A stretch of DNA of 64,000 bases from Actinosynnema sp040640215 (GTDB taxonomy: Bacteria > Actinomycetota > Actinomycetes > Mycobacteriales > Pseudonocardiaceae). The stretch is from positions 62,001-126,000 of the forward strand of contig NZ_JBFABG010000013.1 in the NCBI RefSeq assembly GCF_040640215.1. The letters are read 5' to 3'. The position numbers were made by a program, and so were the translations under genes. This document shows, piece after piece, positions 43,402-53,269 of this stretch. Positions within the stretch are counted from its first letter, which is position 1; each line of letters begins with the position of its first letter. The notes below the pieces were generated by a model that ran no database searches, had not been told where the DNA came from, and saw nothing but the letters and a program-made list of their open reading frames with translations.

Positions 43402-44895
43402 TCAGGACGCGAGGTCCGGGGCGGGTTTGCGGGTGGCGAGCCAGTCGGCGATCGCGGTCACCACGTCCAGGCAGGTGCCGCAGCCGGTCGTCGCCCTCGT
43501 GGCGAGGGCGAGCGCGCCGACCGCCCGCGCCCCGGTGTTCCAGGCCGTGACCAACTGCTCCTTCCGCACGGTGTTGCAGCGGCAGACGAGGGTCGTGCCG
43601 GGCAGGTCCGCCGGGGCGGTCGACCCCGTGGGCCCGGTGACCAGCGCGCGGCCGAGCAGCAGTGCGAGGCGGTCGTCGGGCGCGGGCATCCCCTGGTCGA
43701 AGAGCTGGGTCACGGTGGCGGCGGCGTCCGGGACGCCGAGCAGCACGGCACCGACGACCAGGTTGTCCCGCAGCACGATCTTGGCGTACCGGCCGCGCGT
43801 GGGGTCTTCCACCCGTAGCACCTCGACCCCCGGTTCGTCCGGCTCGACGTGCACCTCGCCGAGCGAGGTCAGGTCGATGCCGCGAGCCTTGAGCCGGGTG
43901 ACCACGGGAGTTCCCCGGTACCTGATGCCGGGGTCGGCCCCGGTCAGCAGCGCGGCCAGCACCGTGGCCTGCTCCCACGCCGGCTGGACCAGGCCGTTGA
44001 CCGTCCCCCGGTGCTGCGCGCAGTCGCCGAGCGCGTGAATCCTCGGGTCCGTGGTGCGCAGGGCGTCGTCGACGACGATCCCCTGCTCCACCGCCAGTCC
44101 GCAGGCGCGGGCCAGCCCCGCTTCGGGGCGCACGCCGGTCGCCACGACGAGCAGTTCGGCCGGTACCGCCGTGCCGTCGTCCAGCTCCAGCCCGACGCCG
44201 GGGGTGTAACCCCGAGCGGACCGGCCGAAGCGGAACTCCACACCCGTCCGGCCGAGCGCGTCCGCCAGCACCCGGCCCGCGCCGGGGTCGAGCTGCCGTT
44301 CCATCGGGTGTCCCAGCGGGTGCACGACGGTGACCAGGTTGCCCCGGCCGACCAGGCCGCGCGCCGCCTCCAGGCCCAGCAGTCCGCCGCCGAGCACGGC
44401 GACCGGGGCTCCCGGGCGGGCCGCCGCGAGTATCCGGAGGCAGTCGTCCAGGTCGCGGAACACCGCCACGCCGTCGGAGAGCCCACCGTCCGGCCCGAAC
44501 AGCCCCGGCACGGGCGGCAGCCGGGGGACGCTGCCCGTCGCGAGCACCAGGGCGTCGTAGGGCAGCGCCTGGCCGTCGGCGAGCTCCACCACCCGGGCCG
44601 CGCGGTCGACGCGCACGGCGGCGGTGCCGATCCGCAGGTCGACCCCGCTCCGGTGGCCCCAGTCGGGCTCGTGCAGCCGGACGGCGTCCACGTCCACACC
44701 GCCGGCCAGGACGTTGGACAGCAGCACCCGGTTGTAGGCGGGGTGCGGTTCCGCGCCGACCACGGTCAGCGCGACCCGGACGCCGTCGGGATCGCGGTCG
44801 CGGATCTCCTCGGCCAGGCGCGCGCCCGCCATGCCGTAGCCCACGACGACGACCCGCCGGGCCTCCACCGTCCTCGACGGACCCGCCGCGCTCAC
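43402..44895 (-). CDS. FAD-dependent oxidoreductase with C-terminal BFD-like [2Fe-2S] domain, nitrate reductase partner
   Basis: 497 aa from the GTG at 44895 (GTGA overlap with the catalytic subunit). FAD site VVVGYGMAGARLAEEI, NAD(P)H site VAVLGGGLLGLEAARGL, ALGDCAQHRG near 300, as in NirB/rubredoxin-reductase proteins. The C-terminus has C-x-C (VCRCNTV) and C-x-x-C (TGCGTCLDVV), a BFD-like ferredoxin domain. It corresponds to the electron-donating half of NirB without the sirohaem reductase. It likely carries electrons from NAD(P)H to the molybdenum subunit. Confidence 0.88.
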   Translation of the reverse strand: MSAAGPSRTVEARRVVVVGYGMAGARLAEEIRDRDPDGVRVALTVVGAEPHPAYNRVLLSNVLAGGVDVDAVRLHEPDWGHRSGVDLRIGTAAVRVDRAARVVELADGQALPYDALVLATGSVPRLPPVPGLFGPDGGLSDGVAVFRDLDDCLRILAAARPGAPVAVLGGGLLGLEAARGLVGRGNLVTVVHPLGHPMERQLDPGAGRVLADALGRTGVEFRFGRSARGYTPGVGLELDDGTAVPAELLVVATGVRPEAGLARACGLAVEQGIVVDDALRTTDPRIHALGDCAQHRGTVNGLVQPAWEQATVLAALLTGADPGIRYRGTPVVTRLKARGIDLTSLGEVHVEPDEPGVEVLRVEDPTRGRYAKIVLRDNLVVGAVLLGVPDAAATVTQLFDQGMPAPDDRLALLLGRALVTGPTGSTAPADLPGTTLVCRCNTVRKEQLVTAWNTGARAVGALALATRATTGCGTCLDVVTAIADWLATRKPAPDLAS

Positions 44896-46994
44896 CGGGC
44901 CACCTCCCGCACCGGGTCCAACCGGACCGCGCACGCCTTGAAGCCGGGGATGTGGCTGGTCGGGTCCAGCGCCGGGTTGGTGATCAGGTTCGCCCGCTGC
45001 GCGCCCGGGAAGTGGAACGGCAGGAAGACCGTGTCCAGCCTCATGGACGGCACGAACCGCACCCGCGCCGAGGTGCTGCCCCGCGCGGAGGTCACCGTCG
45101 CCAGGGTGTCGTCGGCGAGCCCGAACCGGGCGGCGGTGTCGGGGTGGACCTCGACGAACACCTCCGGTTCGGCGTCGTCGAGCTCCGCGATCCGGCGGGT
45201 CTGGGTCCCGGTCTGGTAGTGCTGGAGCAACCGCCCGGTGGTGGCCCACAACGGGAATCGCGCCCCGGGCACCTCCGCCGGCTCCCGGTGGTCGACCGCC
45301 GCGAACCGGGCCCGCCGGTCGGGGTGGAGGAAGCCGTCGAGGAACATCCGGGGCGTCCCGGGGTGGCCGGGTGCGGGGCACGGCCAGTACAGGCTCTCCC
45401 CGGCGCGCAGCCGTTGGTGGCTGATGCCCGAGTAGTCGGCGGGCCCGCCCGCGCTGGCGCGGCCCAGTTCCGCGAAGGCCGCTTCGGCGTCGGTCGGGTA
45501 GTCCCCCGGTGCCTGCCCGAGGCGCACCGCGAGACCGCTGATCACGTCGAGGTCGCCGCGCACCCCGTCCGGCGGGTCCACCGCGCGCTGGCGCAGCAGC
45601 ACCCGTCCTTCGAGGTTGGTCATCGTGCCGGTCTCCTCGGCCCACTGGGTCACCGGCAGCACCACGTCGGCGAGCGCGGCGGTCTCCGAACCGACGAAGT
45701 CCGCCACCACCAGCAGGTCCAGCGCGGCGAGCCGCTCGGTGATCCGGCCCGCGCCCGGCGCGGAGACGACCGGGTTGGTGCCGAACACCAGCAGCGCCCG
45801 GATGCCGCCGGGTCGGCCGGCGGCGTCGAGGATCTCGTAGGCCGAGCGCCCCTTGCCGGGCAGCTCGGGTTCCGGGATGCCCCACACCTCGGCGACGTGC
45901 CGGCGGCCGGCGGGGTCGTCGACCTTGCGGTAGCCCGGTAGCTGGTCGGCCTTCTGCCCGTGCTCCCGGCCGCCCTGGCCGTTGCCCTGGCCGGTGATGG
46001 TGCCGTAGCCGGAGCCCGGCGTGCCGGGCAGGCCGAGCGCCAGCGCGAGGTTGATCCACGCCGAGACCATCGCCGTGCCGTTGGAGTGCTGCTCGGTGCC
46101 GCGCGCGGTGAGCACGTAGGCGTTGGCCGCCTGGGCGAGCAGGCGCACCGCCAACCGCTGGTCGGCCGCCGCGACGCCGGTGACCCGCTCCACCCGCTCC
46201 GGCCACCAGCGCGCGGCGATCCGCCACGCCTGGTCGAACCCGGAGGTCCGCTCGCGCACGTAGGTCTCGTCGAGGTACCCCTCGGCCACGGCGATGTGCA
46301 GCAGACCCGACGCCAGCGCCAGGTCGGTTCCCGGCCGGGGTCGGAGGTGCAGGCCGGCCTGCTGCGTCGTGGCCGAGCGCCGGGGATCGACCACCACCAG
46401 GCCGCCGGCGTCCACGGCGCGCCGGAGGTGCTGGACGAACGGCGGCATGGTGACCGCCACGTTGGCCCCCACGAGCAGCACCGCGTCCGCCGAGGCCAGG
46501 TCGGTGAGCGGGAACGGCAGGCCGCGATCAGCGCCGAACGCGCGGATCGTCGCCGCTGCGGCGGCCGACATGCAGAACCGGCCGTTGTAGTCGATGTGCG
46601 GGGTGCGCAGCGCGACCCGGGCCAGCTTGCCCAGCAGGTAGACCTTCTCGTTGGTCAACCCGCCGCCGCCGAGCACCCCGATCGCGCCCGGCCCGTGCTC
46701 GGCCCGGATGGCGGCCAGCCGCCCGGCCGCGAAGTCCAGGGCGTCGTCCCACCCGGCGGGCTCCTGCCCGGCGTCCGCGCGGGCGCGCACCCACGGCGTG
46801 GTCAACCGCCCCGGCGTGGTCAGCACCGCCGCCGCCGTCCACCCCTTCTGGCACAGGCCGCCGCCGCTGGCGGGAAAAGCCCTCGGCCGCACCCGTGCGT
46901 TGTGCCGGTCGCCGTCGACGACCATCCCGCACTGCAACGCACAATAAGGGCAATGGGTTTCCGTCGAAGTCACCGCGTCAACTCGTCCGCTCAT
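44892..46994 (-). CDS. nasA: Assimilatory nitrate reductase catalytic subunit (Mo-bisMGD, [4Fe-4S])
   Basis: 700 aa from the ATG at 46994, behind GGAGGT at ideal distance. N-terminal [4Fe-4S] ligands HCPYCALQCGM...C; the Mo-ligating Cys is in YNGRFCMSAAA; MGD contacts GGGGLTNEKVYLLGKL, NPAL and C-terminal molydop_binding domain (HYQTGTQTRRIAEL, TVFLPFHFPGAQRANLITN). No Tat signal, so cytosolic and assimilatory: nitrate to nitrite. Nitrite reductase and nitrate transporter are not in the window. A formate dehydrogenase is the alternative but the Cys ligand and partner fit nitrate reductase better. Confidence 0.88.
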   Translation of the reverse strand: MSGRVDAVTSTETHCPYCALQCGMVVDGDRHNARVRPRAFPASGGGLCQKGWTAAAVLTTPGRLTTPWVRARADAGQEPAGWDDALDFAAGRLAAIRAEHGPGAIGVLGGGGLTNEKVYLLGKLARVALRTPHIDYNGRFCMSAAAAATIRAFGADRGLPFPLTDLASADAVLLVGANVAVTMPPFVQHLRRAVDAGGLVVVDPRRSATTQQAGLHLRPRPGTDLALASGLLHIAVAEGYLDETYVRERTSGFDQAWRIAARWWPERVERVTGVAAADQRLAVRLLAQAANAYVLTARGTEQHSNGTAMVSAWINLALALGLPGTPGSGYGTITGQGNGQGGREHGQKADQLPGYRKVDDPAGRRHVAEVWGIPEPELPGKGRSAYEILDAAGRPGGIRALLVFGTNPVVSAPGAGRITERLAALDLLVVADFVGSETAALADVVLPVTQWAEETGTMTNLEGRVLLRQRAVDPPDGVRGDLDVISGLAVRLGQAPGDYPTDAEAAFAELGRASAGGPADYSGISHQRLRAGESLYWPCPAPGHPGTPRMFLDGFLHPDRRARFAAVDHREPAEVPGARFPLWATTGRLLQHYQTGTQTRRIAELDDAEPEVFVEVHPDTAARFGLADDTLATVTSARGSTSARVRFVPSMRLDTVFLPFHFPGAQRANLITNPALDPTSHIPGFKACAVRLDPVREVAR

Positions 46995-47420
46995 TGCGTA
47001 CACCTCCGCGACGACCCCAGCATCCGGCGCAGGCGACGAGTTGTCCACGAATTGCCAAACGTTTCACGGCAATGGACCAACACGCAACGATACCCGACAA
47101 AACCGGCGAACCCGCATCCCGCGAACCGGGCAATCCGGATAAGTCGATTTATCCAGGACGAAAACTTCGCATCGCCCGCCGACCGGCCGATGCGGCGCGT
47201 CCGCGATCGAGTACTCCTCTTATTTTAATTCCGTTGGAATACGAACCAGACAAGCCGCAGTAACGCGCAATCCAGCCCGCTTAACCCGCATTACGGACGA
47301 ATGACCCGATCCACGCCGAAGGGGGTGCGGTGGCACGACTCGCTTTCCCACCGGTCGTGCGGTCACGGCGGCAGAAGCGGACTACCGCCCTGCCGCCGTG
47401 ACCGCACGGTGGTGGAGGAA
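46995..47420. other. AT-richer intergenic region: nitrate operon promoter region and a terminator
   Basis: 426 bases. The segment 47040-47265 is unusually A/T-rich for this genome (for example TTATTTTAATTCCGTTGG near 47219), as expected for a regulated promoter; GlnR control of nas genes is known in actinomycetes but I could not fix a GlnR box. The left end carries the S33 peptidase terminator. Confidence 0.5.
47356..47408 (-). terminator. Very strong hairpin after the S33 peptidase gene
   Basis: Perfect 19-bp inverted repeat (CGTGCGGTCACGGCGGCAG with its complement) and a 15-base loop, 12 bases downstream of the stop at 47421. Confidence 0.8.
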
Positions 47421-48941
47421 CTACCAGCCGGTGGCCGCAGGCCGGGGCGTCGCGCTCCTCGCCGCTGTCGGGATGGGGACCTCGGGTGATTCGGCGGGTG
47501 CGCAGCGGGTGCCGTTCGCGGGGGTGCGCAGGGAGATCAGGTAGCGGTCCGCCGTGTCGCGCACGCAGTCGGTGCGGATGTAGGAGCCGTGGCCCCAACC
47601 CTCGTAGGTGAGCAGGACGGTCTTGTCCCGGGTCTGGCGGTGCAGGGACTTCGCCCAGCCGTAGCCGGTCGACGGGTCGTGCAGGTTGTTGAGCAGCAGG
47701 ATCTTCGGCGCGTTGTCCAGACGCGGCCGTTGCTGCGGGTTGGTCGCGTCCGGCAGGCCGACGCAGCCGTGGGTGACCTGGTGGCCGAGGAAGGCGCGGG
47801 ACATGTGCGGCGCGAGTTCGTCGGCGCGGCGCAGCAGGCCGGTGTACTCGCGCAGCGAGCGCGGGCGGATCTGCCAGTCCTGGCAGAACACCGGCAGGAA
47901 CGGATCGGCGACCACCTCGTCGGCCGTGGCCGCCCGGGTCGTCGTCGGCGCGGTCTCGGCGCGGGCGACCAGCCACTGCGCGAGCTGGGTCCAGCTCGGG
48001 TCGTAGAAGGACAGCAGCGCGTAGTCGATGATCTGGTTCGCCGACACCGGCCGCGAGGGGTCGCCCGGCTCGGAGATCTCGCCGCGATCGGCGCGGGCGA
48101 TCAGGTCGTCCCAGAACGCCCCCACGTCCCGGCCGTGCAGCGCACAGGACGGCGTGGTGCCGCACCACTCCACGAACTCGCGGAACGAGTCCTCGGCGGC
48201 GATCGCGGTGCCCTCGACGAAGCTCCGCGCGTCGAGGCTGTGGTCGAGGTTGGAGTCGTTGACCATCGCGCGCAGGTTGCGGCCGTAGCGCTCGGCGTAC
48301 TGCATGCCGACCAGCGTGCCGTAGGACAGGCCGTAGTAGCTGATCTTCCGCTCGCCCAGCGCCTGTCGGATGGCGTCGACGTCCTCGACCACCGCCAGGG
48401 AGTCGCTGTGGTCGTAGATCGGGCCGCTGCGCGCGCGGCAGTCGGCGGCGAGGTCGCGGTTGTAGCGGCCCAGCGCCGCGAAACCGGCCTGGGTGGTGGG
48501 GTAGGTCGAGGGGCGGCGGGCCAGCAGGTCGGCGGAACAGGTGATCGGGCTGCTGCGCCCCACACCGCGCGGGTCGAACCCGACGATGTCGAACCGCTCC
48601 TGGACCTGCGGGCTGAACCAGTAGGGCGCGGCGAAGGCGAACTCCACGCCGGAGGGGCCGGGGCCGCCGGGGTGGATCACCAGGCTGCCGATGCGCTTGG
48701 CCGGGTCCGAGGCCTTGCGCCTGGCCAGCGCGAGGTCGAACTTCTCGCCGCGTGGCCGGGACCAGTCGACGGGCAGCCGCAGCGTGCCGCACTCGACCTC
48801 GGGCAGTTCGGGGCACGGGGCCCAGTCGACGGCGGCGGGCCGGAAGTCGTTCTCCGGTGCGGCCGACGCCGCCGGGGCGGTCCCCGCGACGAGCGCGATC
48901 ACGGTGGCCAGGCCACCGAGCACCCGGGATGTCGATCCCAC
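47421..48941 (-). CDS. Secreted S33/TAP-like alpha/beta-hydrolase peptidase
   Basis: 506 aa. Signal peptide LGGLATVIALVAGTAPAASAA. Alpha/beta-hydrolase fold: HPGGPGPSGVEF oxyanion region, FDPRGVGRSSP, nucleophile in YYGLSYGTLVGMQYAERY, Asp in NNLHDPSTGY and His in EGWGHGSY; TAP-like C-terminal domain. These are Streptomyces tripeptidyl/prolyl-aminopeptidase-like secreted enzymes cleaving N-terminal peptides. Start ATG at 48941 follows AGGAGG-like AGGAAA. Several Cys suggest disulphides. Confidence 0.92.
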   Translation of the reverse strand: MGSTSRVLGGLATVIALVAGTAPAASAAPENDFRPAAVDWAPCPELPEVECGTLRLPVDWSRPRGEKFDLALARRKASDPAKRIGSLVIHPGGPGPSGVEFAFAAPYWFSPQVQERFDIVGFDPRGVGRSSPITCSADLLARRPSTYPTTQAGFAALGRYNRDLAADCRARSGPIYDHSDSLAVVEDVDAIRQALGERKISYYGLSYGTLVGMQYAERYGRNLRAMVNDSNLDHSLDARSFVEGTAIAAEDSFREFVEWCGTTPSCALHGRDVGAFWDDLIARADRGEISEPGDPSRPVSANQIIDYALLSFYDPSWTQLAQWLVARAETAPTTTRAATADEVVADPFLPVFCQDWQIRPRSLREYTGLLRRADELAPHMSRAFLGHQVTHGCVGLPDATNPQQRPRLDNAPKILLLNNLHDPSTGYGWAKSLHRQTRDKTVLLTYEGWGHGSYIRTDCVRDTADRYLISLRTPANGTRCAPAESPEVPIPTAARSATPRPAATGW

Positions 48942-49192
48942 AGATTTCCTCCTGGCTGAATGCCGCCCACTTGGGTCAACGAAGTGTTCAGGAGGAGGAA
49001 AGAAGACACAATCGGCCTAACGGACTCACCCTCACGTGTGAGCCACCCCCGACCCGCCGCCCATGGGCACCCAGCAGAGGAACCTCTCGCCGTTGCCGCG
49101 TGGGTGCGGCTGAGCTACCAGGGCGCACACGCCCCGTGACATCACCCTGGCGTGAGGTCTACAACGCCTGCCCCTCCGGGTATCCGGGGGCC

Positions 49193-49669
49193 ATGCAGAC
49201 GTTCCTGCCGCACGCCGACTTCGCCGCGACCGCCCGCACGCTGGACAACCGGAGGCTGGGCAAGCAACGGGTCGAGGCGATCCAGGTGTTGCGCGGCCTG
49301 ATCGTGCCGGGCTACGGCTGGCGGCACCACCCGGCCGTGGGGATGTGGGCCGGGTACGAGGAGGCGCTGGTGCGGTACGGCCTGGAGATCTGCGGCGCGT
49401 GGTGCGCGCTCGGGCACGCCGACACCTGCGCGGTGACGCTGCGCGCCGACCTGACCGGGGCGTTGGGCGAGATCGAGGTGCGCGGCCAAGCGGAGTTGGG
49501 TCGGGCGGGCGAACTGCCGCCGTGGCTGGGCGACGAGGAACTGCACCGCAGCCACCAGTCGGCTCTGGTGCGCAAAGATCCGGCGCACTACCGGCCGGAG
49601 TTCCCCGACGTGCCGCCCGACCTGCCCTACGTGTGGCCCGCTTCCGACCGCGCCCGCCGCGTCGCCTGA
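49193..49669 (+). CDS. MSMEG_6728-family protein (Pyr_excise / pyrimidine-dimer glycosylase-like fold)
   Basis: 158 aa from the ATG at 49193. The opening QTFLPHADFAATARTLDNRRLGKQRVE with GWRHHPAVGMWAGYEEALVRYG and HQSALVRKDPAHYRPEFPD is typical of this family, which shares the T4 endonuclease V (Pyr_excise) domain signature LDNRRLGKQR. It may act on UV-damaged DNA, but activity of bacterial members is largely untested. Single gene, convergent with the glycosyltransferase. Confidence 0.88.
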   Translation: MQTFLPHADFAATARTLDNRRLGKQRVEAIQVLRGLIVPGYGWRHHPAVGMWAGYEEALVRYGLEICGAWCALGHADTCAVTLRADLTGALGEIEVRGQAELGRAGELPPWLGDEELHRSHQSALVRKDPAHYRPEFPDVPPDLPYVWPASDRARRVA

Positions 49670-49697
49670 ACGTCCCCTCGGGTGCCGCGACCGGGTC

Positions 49698-50900
49698 CTA
49701 CTTCTGGGCCGGCAGGGCGCTGAGCTTCCGCATGAGGCGCACCGCCGGGGGCGACGCGGGACGCGGCACGACCGGGCGGTCGGGCGGCGTGCGCCCGGTG
49801 ACGAGGTGGTGCACCCGCTCGACCTCCCCGATCTCCTGTTCCGGCGAGTAGCAGGACTCGACGCGATCGACGCCCGCGACGCCGTGGGCGAACCTGCGGG
49901 CGTCGTCGGCGAGCAGCGTGCGGAGCGCCCTGGCCAGGGCCCTCGGCTCACGCGGCGGGACCAGGAGGCCGGCCACGCCGTCCACGACCGCCTCGGCGAG
50001 GCCACCGACCTCGGTGGCGACCACCGCCGTGCCGCACGCCATCGCTTCCAGCGCCACCGTGTAGTCGAGGCTGTCCCACGGTGCGCACACCACGACGTCC
50101 GCCGAGCGCAGCAGGGTGGGCAGCGCGGCCTGCGACACCGGGCCCGCGAAGCGCACGCGGTGCAGGACACCGCACGCCTTCGCGTGGTCGCGCAGCCACC
50201 GCCGGGGATCGGCGTCCGTGCGCCCGGCGATGACCAGTTCGGTGTCCGGCAGCGCGCTCAACGCCGTGACGACGTCACCCAGTCCCTCGTGCGGCACCAA
50301 CGAGCCGACGGCGACCACCCGTCTGGCGAGGCGGCGCGCGGAGACCGTGCCCCGGGGGCGAAACCTCCGGGTGTCGACCGCGTGCGGTACCACGGTCACC
50401 TTCGTGCGGGCGACCCCCATCGCCAGCAGCTCGCGCAGTTCGGCCTGGGAGGCCGCGATCACGTGCGCCGCACGGCGTCCGATGAGGCGCTCGGCGTCCA
50501 CGCGCTCGGGCGGGCTCGCGTCCCAGCGGCCGAGCCTGCGCGTCACCGTGCCCAACGAGTGGAACGAGTGGACCACCGGCACCGCGGTGCCGTTGACAGC
50601 CGCCAGCGCGGCGAGTCCGGACGTCCAGTGGTGGGCGTGCACCACGTCCGGCCGCAGCACCCGCAATCGTCCGGTGACGAAGTCGGCGAAACCGCCCAGG
50701 TGGTTGTCGTCGTCGGTCCGGTCCGGTCCGCGCACGACCCGGAAGGCGGTACCCCCGTCGGGCGTGCGGCGATCGTCGGGCCGGGTGTAGACGACGACCT
50801 CGTGACCGCGCCGGGCCAAACCGGCCGCCGACGCGGAGATGTCGAACACTTCTGGCTGTTCCACCACCAGCGCGACCTTCAACGGGCCCTCCACTTCCAT
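49698..50900 (-). CDS. GT4-family glycosyltransferase
   Basis: 400 aa. N-terminal Rossmann domain for acceptor (VALVVEQPEVFDISASAAGLARRGHEVVVYTR, DVVHAHHWTSGLAALAA) and C-terminal nucleotide-sugar domain (VVAVGSLVPHEGLGDVVTAL, ADVVVCAPWDSLDYTVALEAMACGTAVVATEVGGLAE, the E-x7-E motif). GT-B fold retaining enzyme, no membrane segment. Donor and acceptor unknown; no polysaccharide genes are adjacent. Confidence 0.92.
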   Translation of the reverse strand: MEVEGPLKVALVVEQPEVFDISASAAGLARRGHEVVVYTRPDDRRTPDGGTAFRVVRGPDRTDDDNHLGGFADFVTGRLRVLRPDVVHAHHWTSGLAALAAVNGTAVPVVHSFHSLGTVTRRLGRWDASPPERVDAERLIGRRAAHVIAASQAELRELLAMGVARTKVTVVPHAVDTRRFRPRGTVSARRLARRVVAVGSLVPHEGLGDVVTALSALPDTELVIAGRTDADPRRWLRDHAKACGVLHRVRFAGPVSQAALPTLLRSADVVVCAPWDSLDYTVALEAMACGTAVVATEVGGLAEAVVDGVAGLLVPPREPRALARALRTLLADDARRFAHGVAGVDRVESCYSPEQEIGEVERVHHLVTGRTPPDRPVVPRPASPPAVRLMRKLSALPAQK

Positions 50901-51021
50901 TCCCGCACCACGGCGGTGAGCCGCGCGGGATCAGGTGGTCGGTCGAAGGGCTGTTTGTTCAACCCGGAATCCGCCTGAGCAGGCGGTAGGACTGTGCTCA
51001 CCCTCGACGGAAGCGCAGCGG

Positions 51022-51213
51022 TCAGTCGCCGCGCAGGGACCGGAGTCGGCGGGCACCGCGAAAGAAGAACACCGCCAGCAGGACGCTGAAGACACCGCAC
51101 AGGATCAGCACGACGCCATTGCCGGCCTCGCCACCGGACAGGTCGTACACGCCGATCCCCAGGAGCGCCACGGCGCAGAGCACCATGAGGATGCCTTGCC
51201 AGGTCAGCGGCAT
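51022..51213 (-). CDS. Small two-helix membrane protein
   Basis: 63 aa from the ATG at 51213 (RBS GGAGAG four bases before); a GTG at 51255 would add 14 residues of charged sequence. Two hydrophobic helices (GILMVLCAVALLGIGVY and GVVLILCGVFSVLLAVFFF) followed by a basic tail RGARRLRSLRGD. No family recognised. Confidence 0.6.
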   Translation of the reverse strand: MPLTWQGILMVLCAVALLGIGVYDLSGGEAGNGVVLILCGVFSVLLAVFFFRGARRLRSLRGD

Positions 51214-51618
51214 CCTTCTCTCCAACGCCTCCAGCGTCGCACGCTTCCTCGTGTTCACACGGGGTGGTTTCCCTGAACCGGGGTGCGCCACACCTGTCGG
51301 TTGATCAGGACGGGTGCGGCGGGTTCACGGGGTGGTCGCAGGCCGGTCCGCTCCGGCGCGCGGGGTCGCTCGGGCCGGATGCCGCAGTGCCGGGATTCCG
51401 CCCCTGACCACCTTCGCCGACCACCCGGTCAGCTCCGGTGGCGCGACGCCTCGGACGTCACTCCACGTTGCCGGACTCCGGCGCGAGAATTACGCTTCGC
51501 GTTCAGGTGACCACCGTTCGTAGGTTCTGATCACCGGTGCGGTGCTCCATACTCGCGTTCGGCGCGGCGGTCCGCTGTCCCCCTGCCTCGGCCGCCGGCT
51601 CGTCTGGAGGTCTTGTCG
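51214..51618. other. Intergenic region, nothing recognised
   Basis: 405 bases between divergent genes. No gene, RNA or clear repeat seen; it must contain the promoter of the M14 carboxypeptidase. Confidence 0.4.
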
Positions 51619-52902
51619 ATGAAGGTGTGGACAGGTCTCGTCACAGTGGCGTTGTTGCTGCTGGGGACTGATTCGTTGGCCGCGCAGCCGGACACCGCGC
51701 CGTACTACTGGCAGGTGCCCGGCGCGGATGAGCGCACGTTGCAAGCGGCCGGGTTCGACGTCGACCACGGCGTCGACGGCGCTGTCCAGGTCGTCGGTGA
51801 CCCGCGCGTCGCCGATCGGCTGGCCGCCCTCGGCTACCGGCCGGAGAAGGTCGACACGGTGTACAAGCCGCTGACGCCCGGCCGGACCGCCGACGTCGGC
51901 GTGCGGACGTTCTACGGCGGCTACCGGACGGTGGCCGAGCACGACAAGCACCTGAACGACGTCGCGGCGGCGTACCCGGCGTTGACGCGGGTGTATGACA
52001 TCGGCGATAGCTGGCGCAAGACGCGCGGCCAGGGCGGGCACGACATCAAAGCCATCTGCATCACCAAGAAGCAGGCCGGTGACTGCGCGCTGGACCCCAA
52101 CTCACCCAAGCCCCGGTTCGCGTTGATGGCGCAGCTCCACGCGCGGGAGCTGGCCACCGGCGAGCTCGCGTGGCGGTGGATCGACCACGTCACCCAGGGG
52201 TACGGCACGGACGCCGAGGTGACGTCCATCCTGGACACCACGGAGCTGTGGGTGGTGCCGATCGTCAACCCCGACGGCGTGGACATCGTCGCGTCCGGCG
52301 GCAACCGGCCGCTGATGCAGCGCAAGAACGCGAACAACACCGGCGCGTCGTGCTCGGCACCGTCCTACGGCGTGGACCTCAACCGCAACTCCACGTTCAA
52401 GTGGGGCAAGGCGGGCACCAGCCGGTGCGGCGAGACCTACCAGGGCACGGCGGCCGGTTCGGAGCCGGAGACCAAGGCGGTCGAGGCGTGGTTCACGCGG
52501 CTGTTCCCCGACCAGCGGGGCCCGGGTGACACCGACCCCGCGCCGGTGACGACCAAGGGCGTCATGATCACGGTCCACAGCCACGGCAACCTGATCATGC
52601 CCCCGTGGGGCTGGACGTGGAACGCGAACCCGAACGCGGCGCAGTTGGCGGCACTGGGCCGGAAGATGGCGGCGTTCAACGGTTACACGGTCGGTGCCGA
52701 AGGCGACACGACGGGCACGACCGACGACTTCACCTACGGCACCCTGGGTATCGCGAGCTACACGTTCGAGATCGGTTCGGCCAGCGGCACCTGCGGCGGG
52801 TTCTTCCCGCAGTACTCGTGCGTCGACAGCTTGTTCTGGCCGAAGAACAAGGGGGCGTTCCTGACGGCGGCGAAGGCGGCGAAGGCCCCCTACGCCGGCT
52901 GA
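51619..52902 (+). CDS. Secreted M14 zinc carboxypeptidase
   Basis: 427 aa from the ATG at 51619 (GGAGG eight bases upstream; a TTG at 51613 is less likely). Signal peptide VTVALLLLGTDSLAA, a short propeptide, then the M14 domain: zinc ligands H175 and E178 in LHARELATGE, NPDG, DLNRN substrate-binding Arg, third ligand His in VHSHGN and the general base Glu in YTFEIGSAS. Removes C-terminal residues from peptides outside the cell; specificity (A/B/T-like) is not decided. Confidence 0.94.
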   Translation: MKVWTGLVTVALLLLGTDSLAAQPDTAPYYWQVPGADERTLQAAGFDVDHGVDGAVQVVGDPRVADRLAALGYRPEKVDTVYKPLTPGRTADVGVRTFYGGYRTVAEHDKHLNDVAAAYPALTRVYDIGDSWRKTRGQGGHDIKAICITKKQAGDCALDPNSPKPRFALMAQLHARELATGELAWRWIDHVTQGYGTDAEVTSILDTTELWVVPIVNPDGVDIVASGGNRPLMQRKNANNTGASCSAPSYGVDLNRNSTFKWGKAGTSRCGETYQGTAAGSEPETKAVEAWFTRLFPDQRGPGDTDPAPVTTKGVMITVHSHGNLIMPPWGWTWNANPNAAQLAALGRKMAAFNGYTVGAEGDTTGTTDDFTYGTLGIASYTFEIGSASGTCGGFFPQYSCVDSLFWPKNKGAFLTAAKAAKAPYAG

Positions 52903-53269
52903 TCGGCCGCTGGCCGCAGCACCGGCCCCGACCATCCTGGTCGCGGGGCCGCTCATGTGGCGGCCCCCCACTCCAGCCGCCACGCGCCTTCGCGCGGTAG
53001 GCGGCCACCACCTCAACAAGCCGTGGATCGCGCCGAGCAGGTCGGCCACGCCCCTCGGCGGTGTCCGTGACCCGCAGTCGGTTTTCGGTGTTCACCGACT
53101 GATCCCCGGTTGTCGGCCGGCAGCGTCGTAATTCAACCGGAACTGCACCAGGGAAGGCCGGTTAACCACTGTTGCCGCGATTTTGTCGTGCTTTTGTCCG
53201 GTCTTCACCGAATCGCGTTCCCCGCGCATCCGGCATCGTGGTGGCAGAACGCGAACCGACAGGAGAACG
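52903..53269. other. Intergenic region with terminator, no gene seen
   Basis: 367 bases. A hairpin CGGCCCCG / CGGGGCCG with inner ACC/GGT pairing (52923-52951) follows the M14 gene. The rest shows no gene and contains the promoter of the TIR-STAND gene; its RBS AGGAG is at 53261-53265. Confidence 0.5.

Noticed and set aside
43324..43818. ATG with AAGGG and a plus-strand ORF
   Set aside because: Overlaps antisense to the FAD oxidoreductase and is Arg/Pro-rich, typical of a shadow frame.
46995..47260. GlnR box in front of the nitrate operon
   Set aside because: Expected from knowledge of actinomycetes, but no half-site pair with proper spacing was found by eye.
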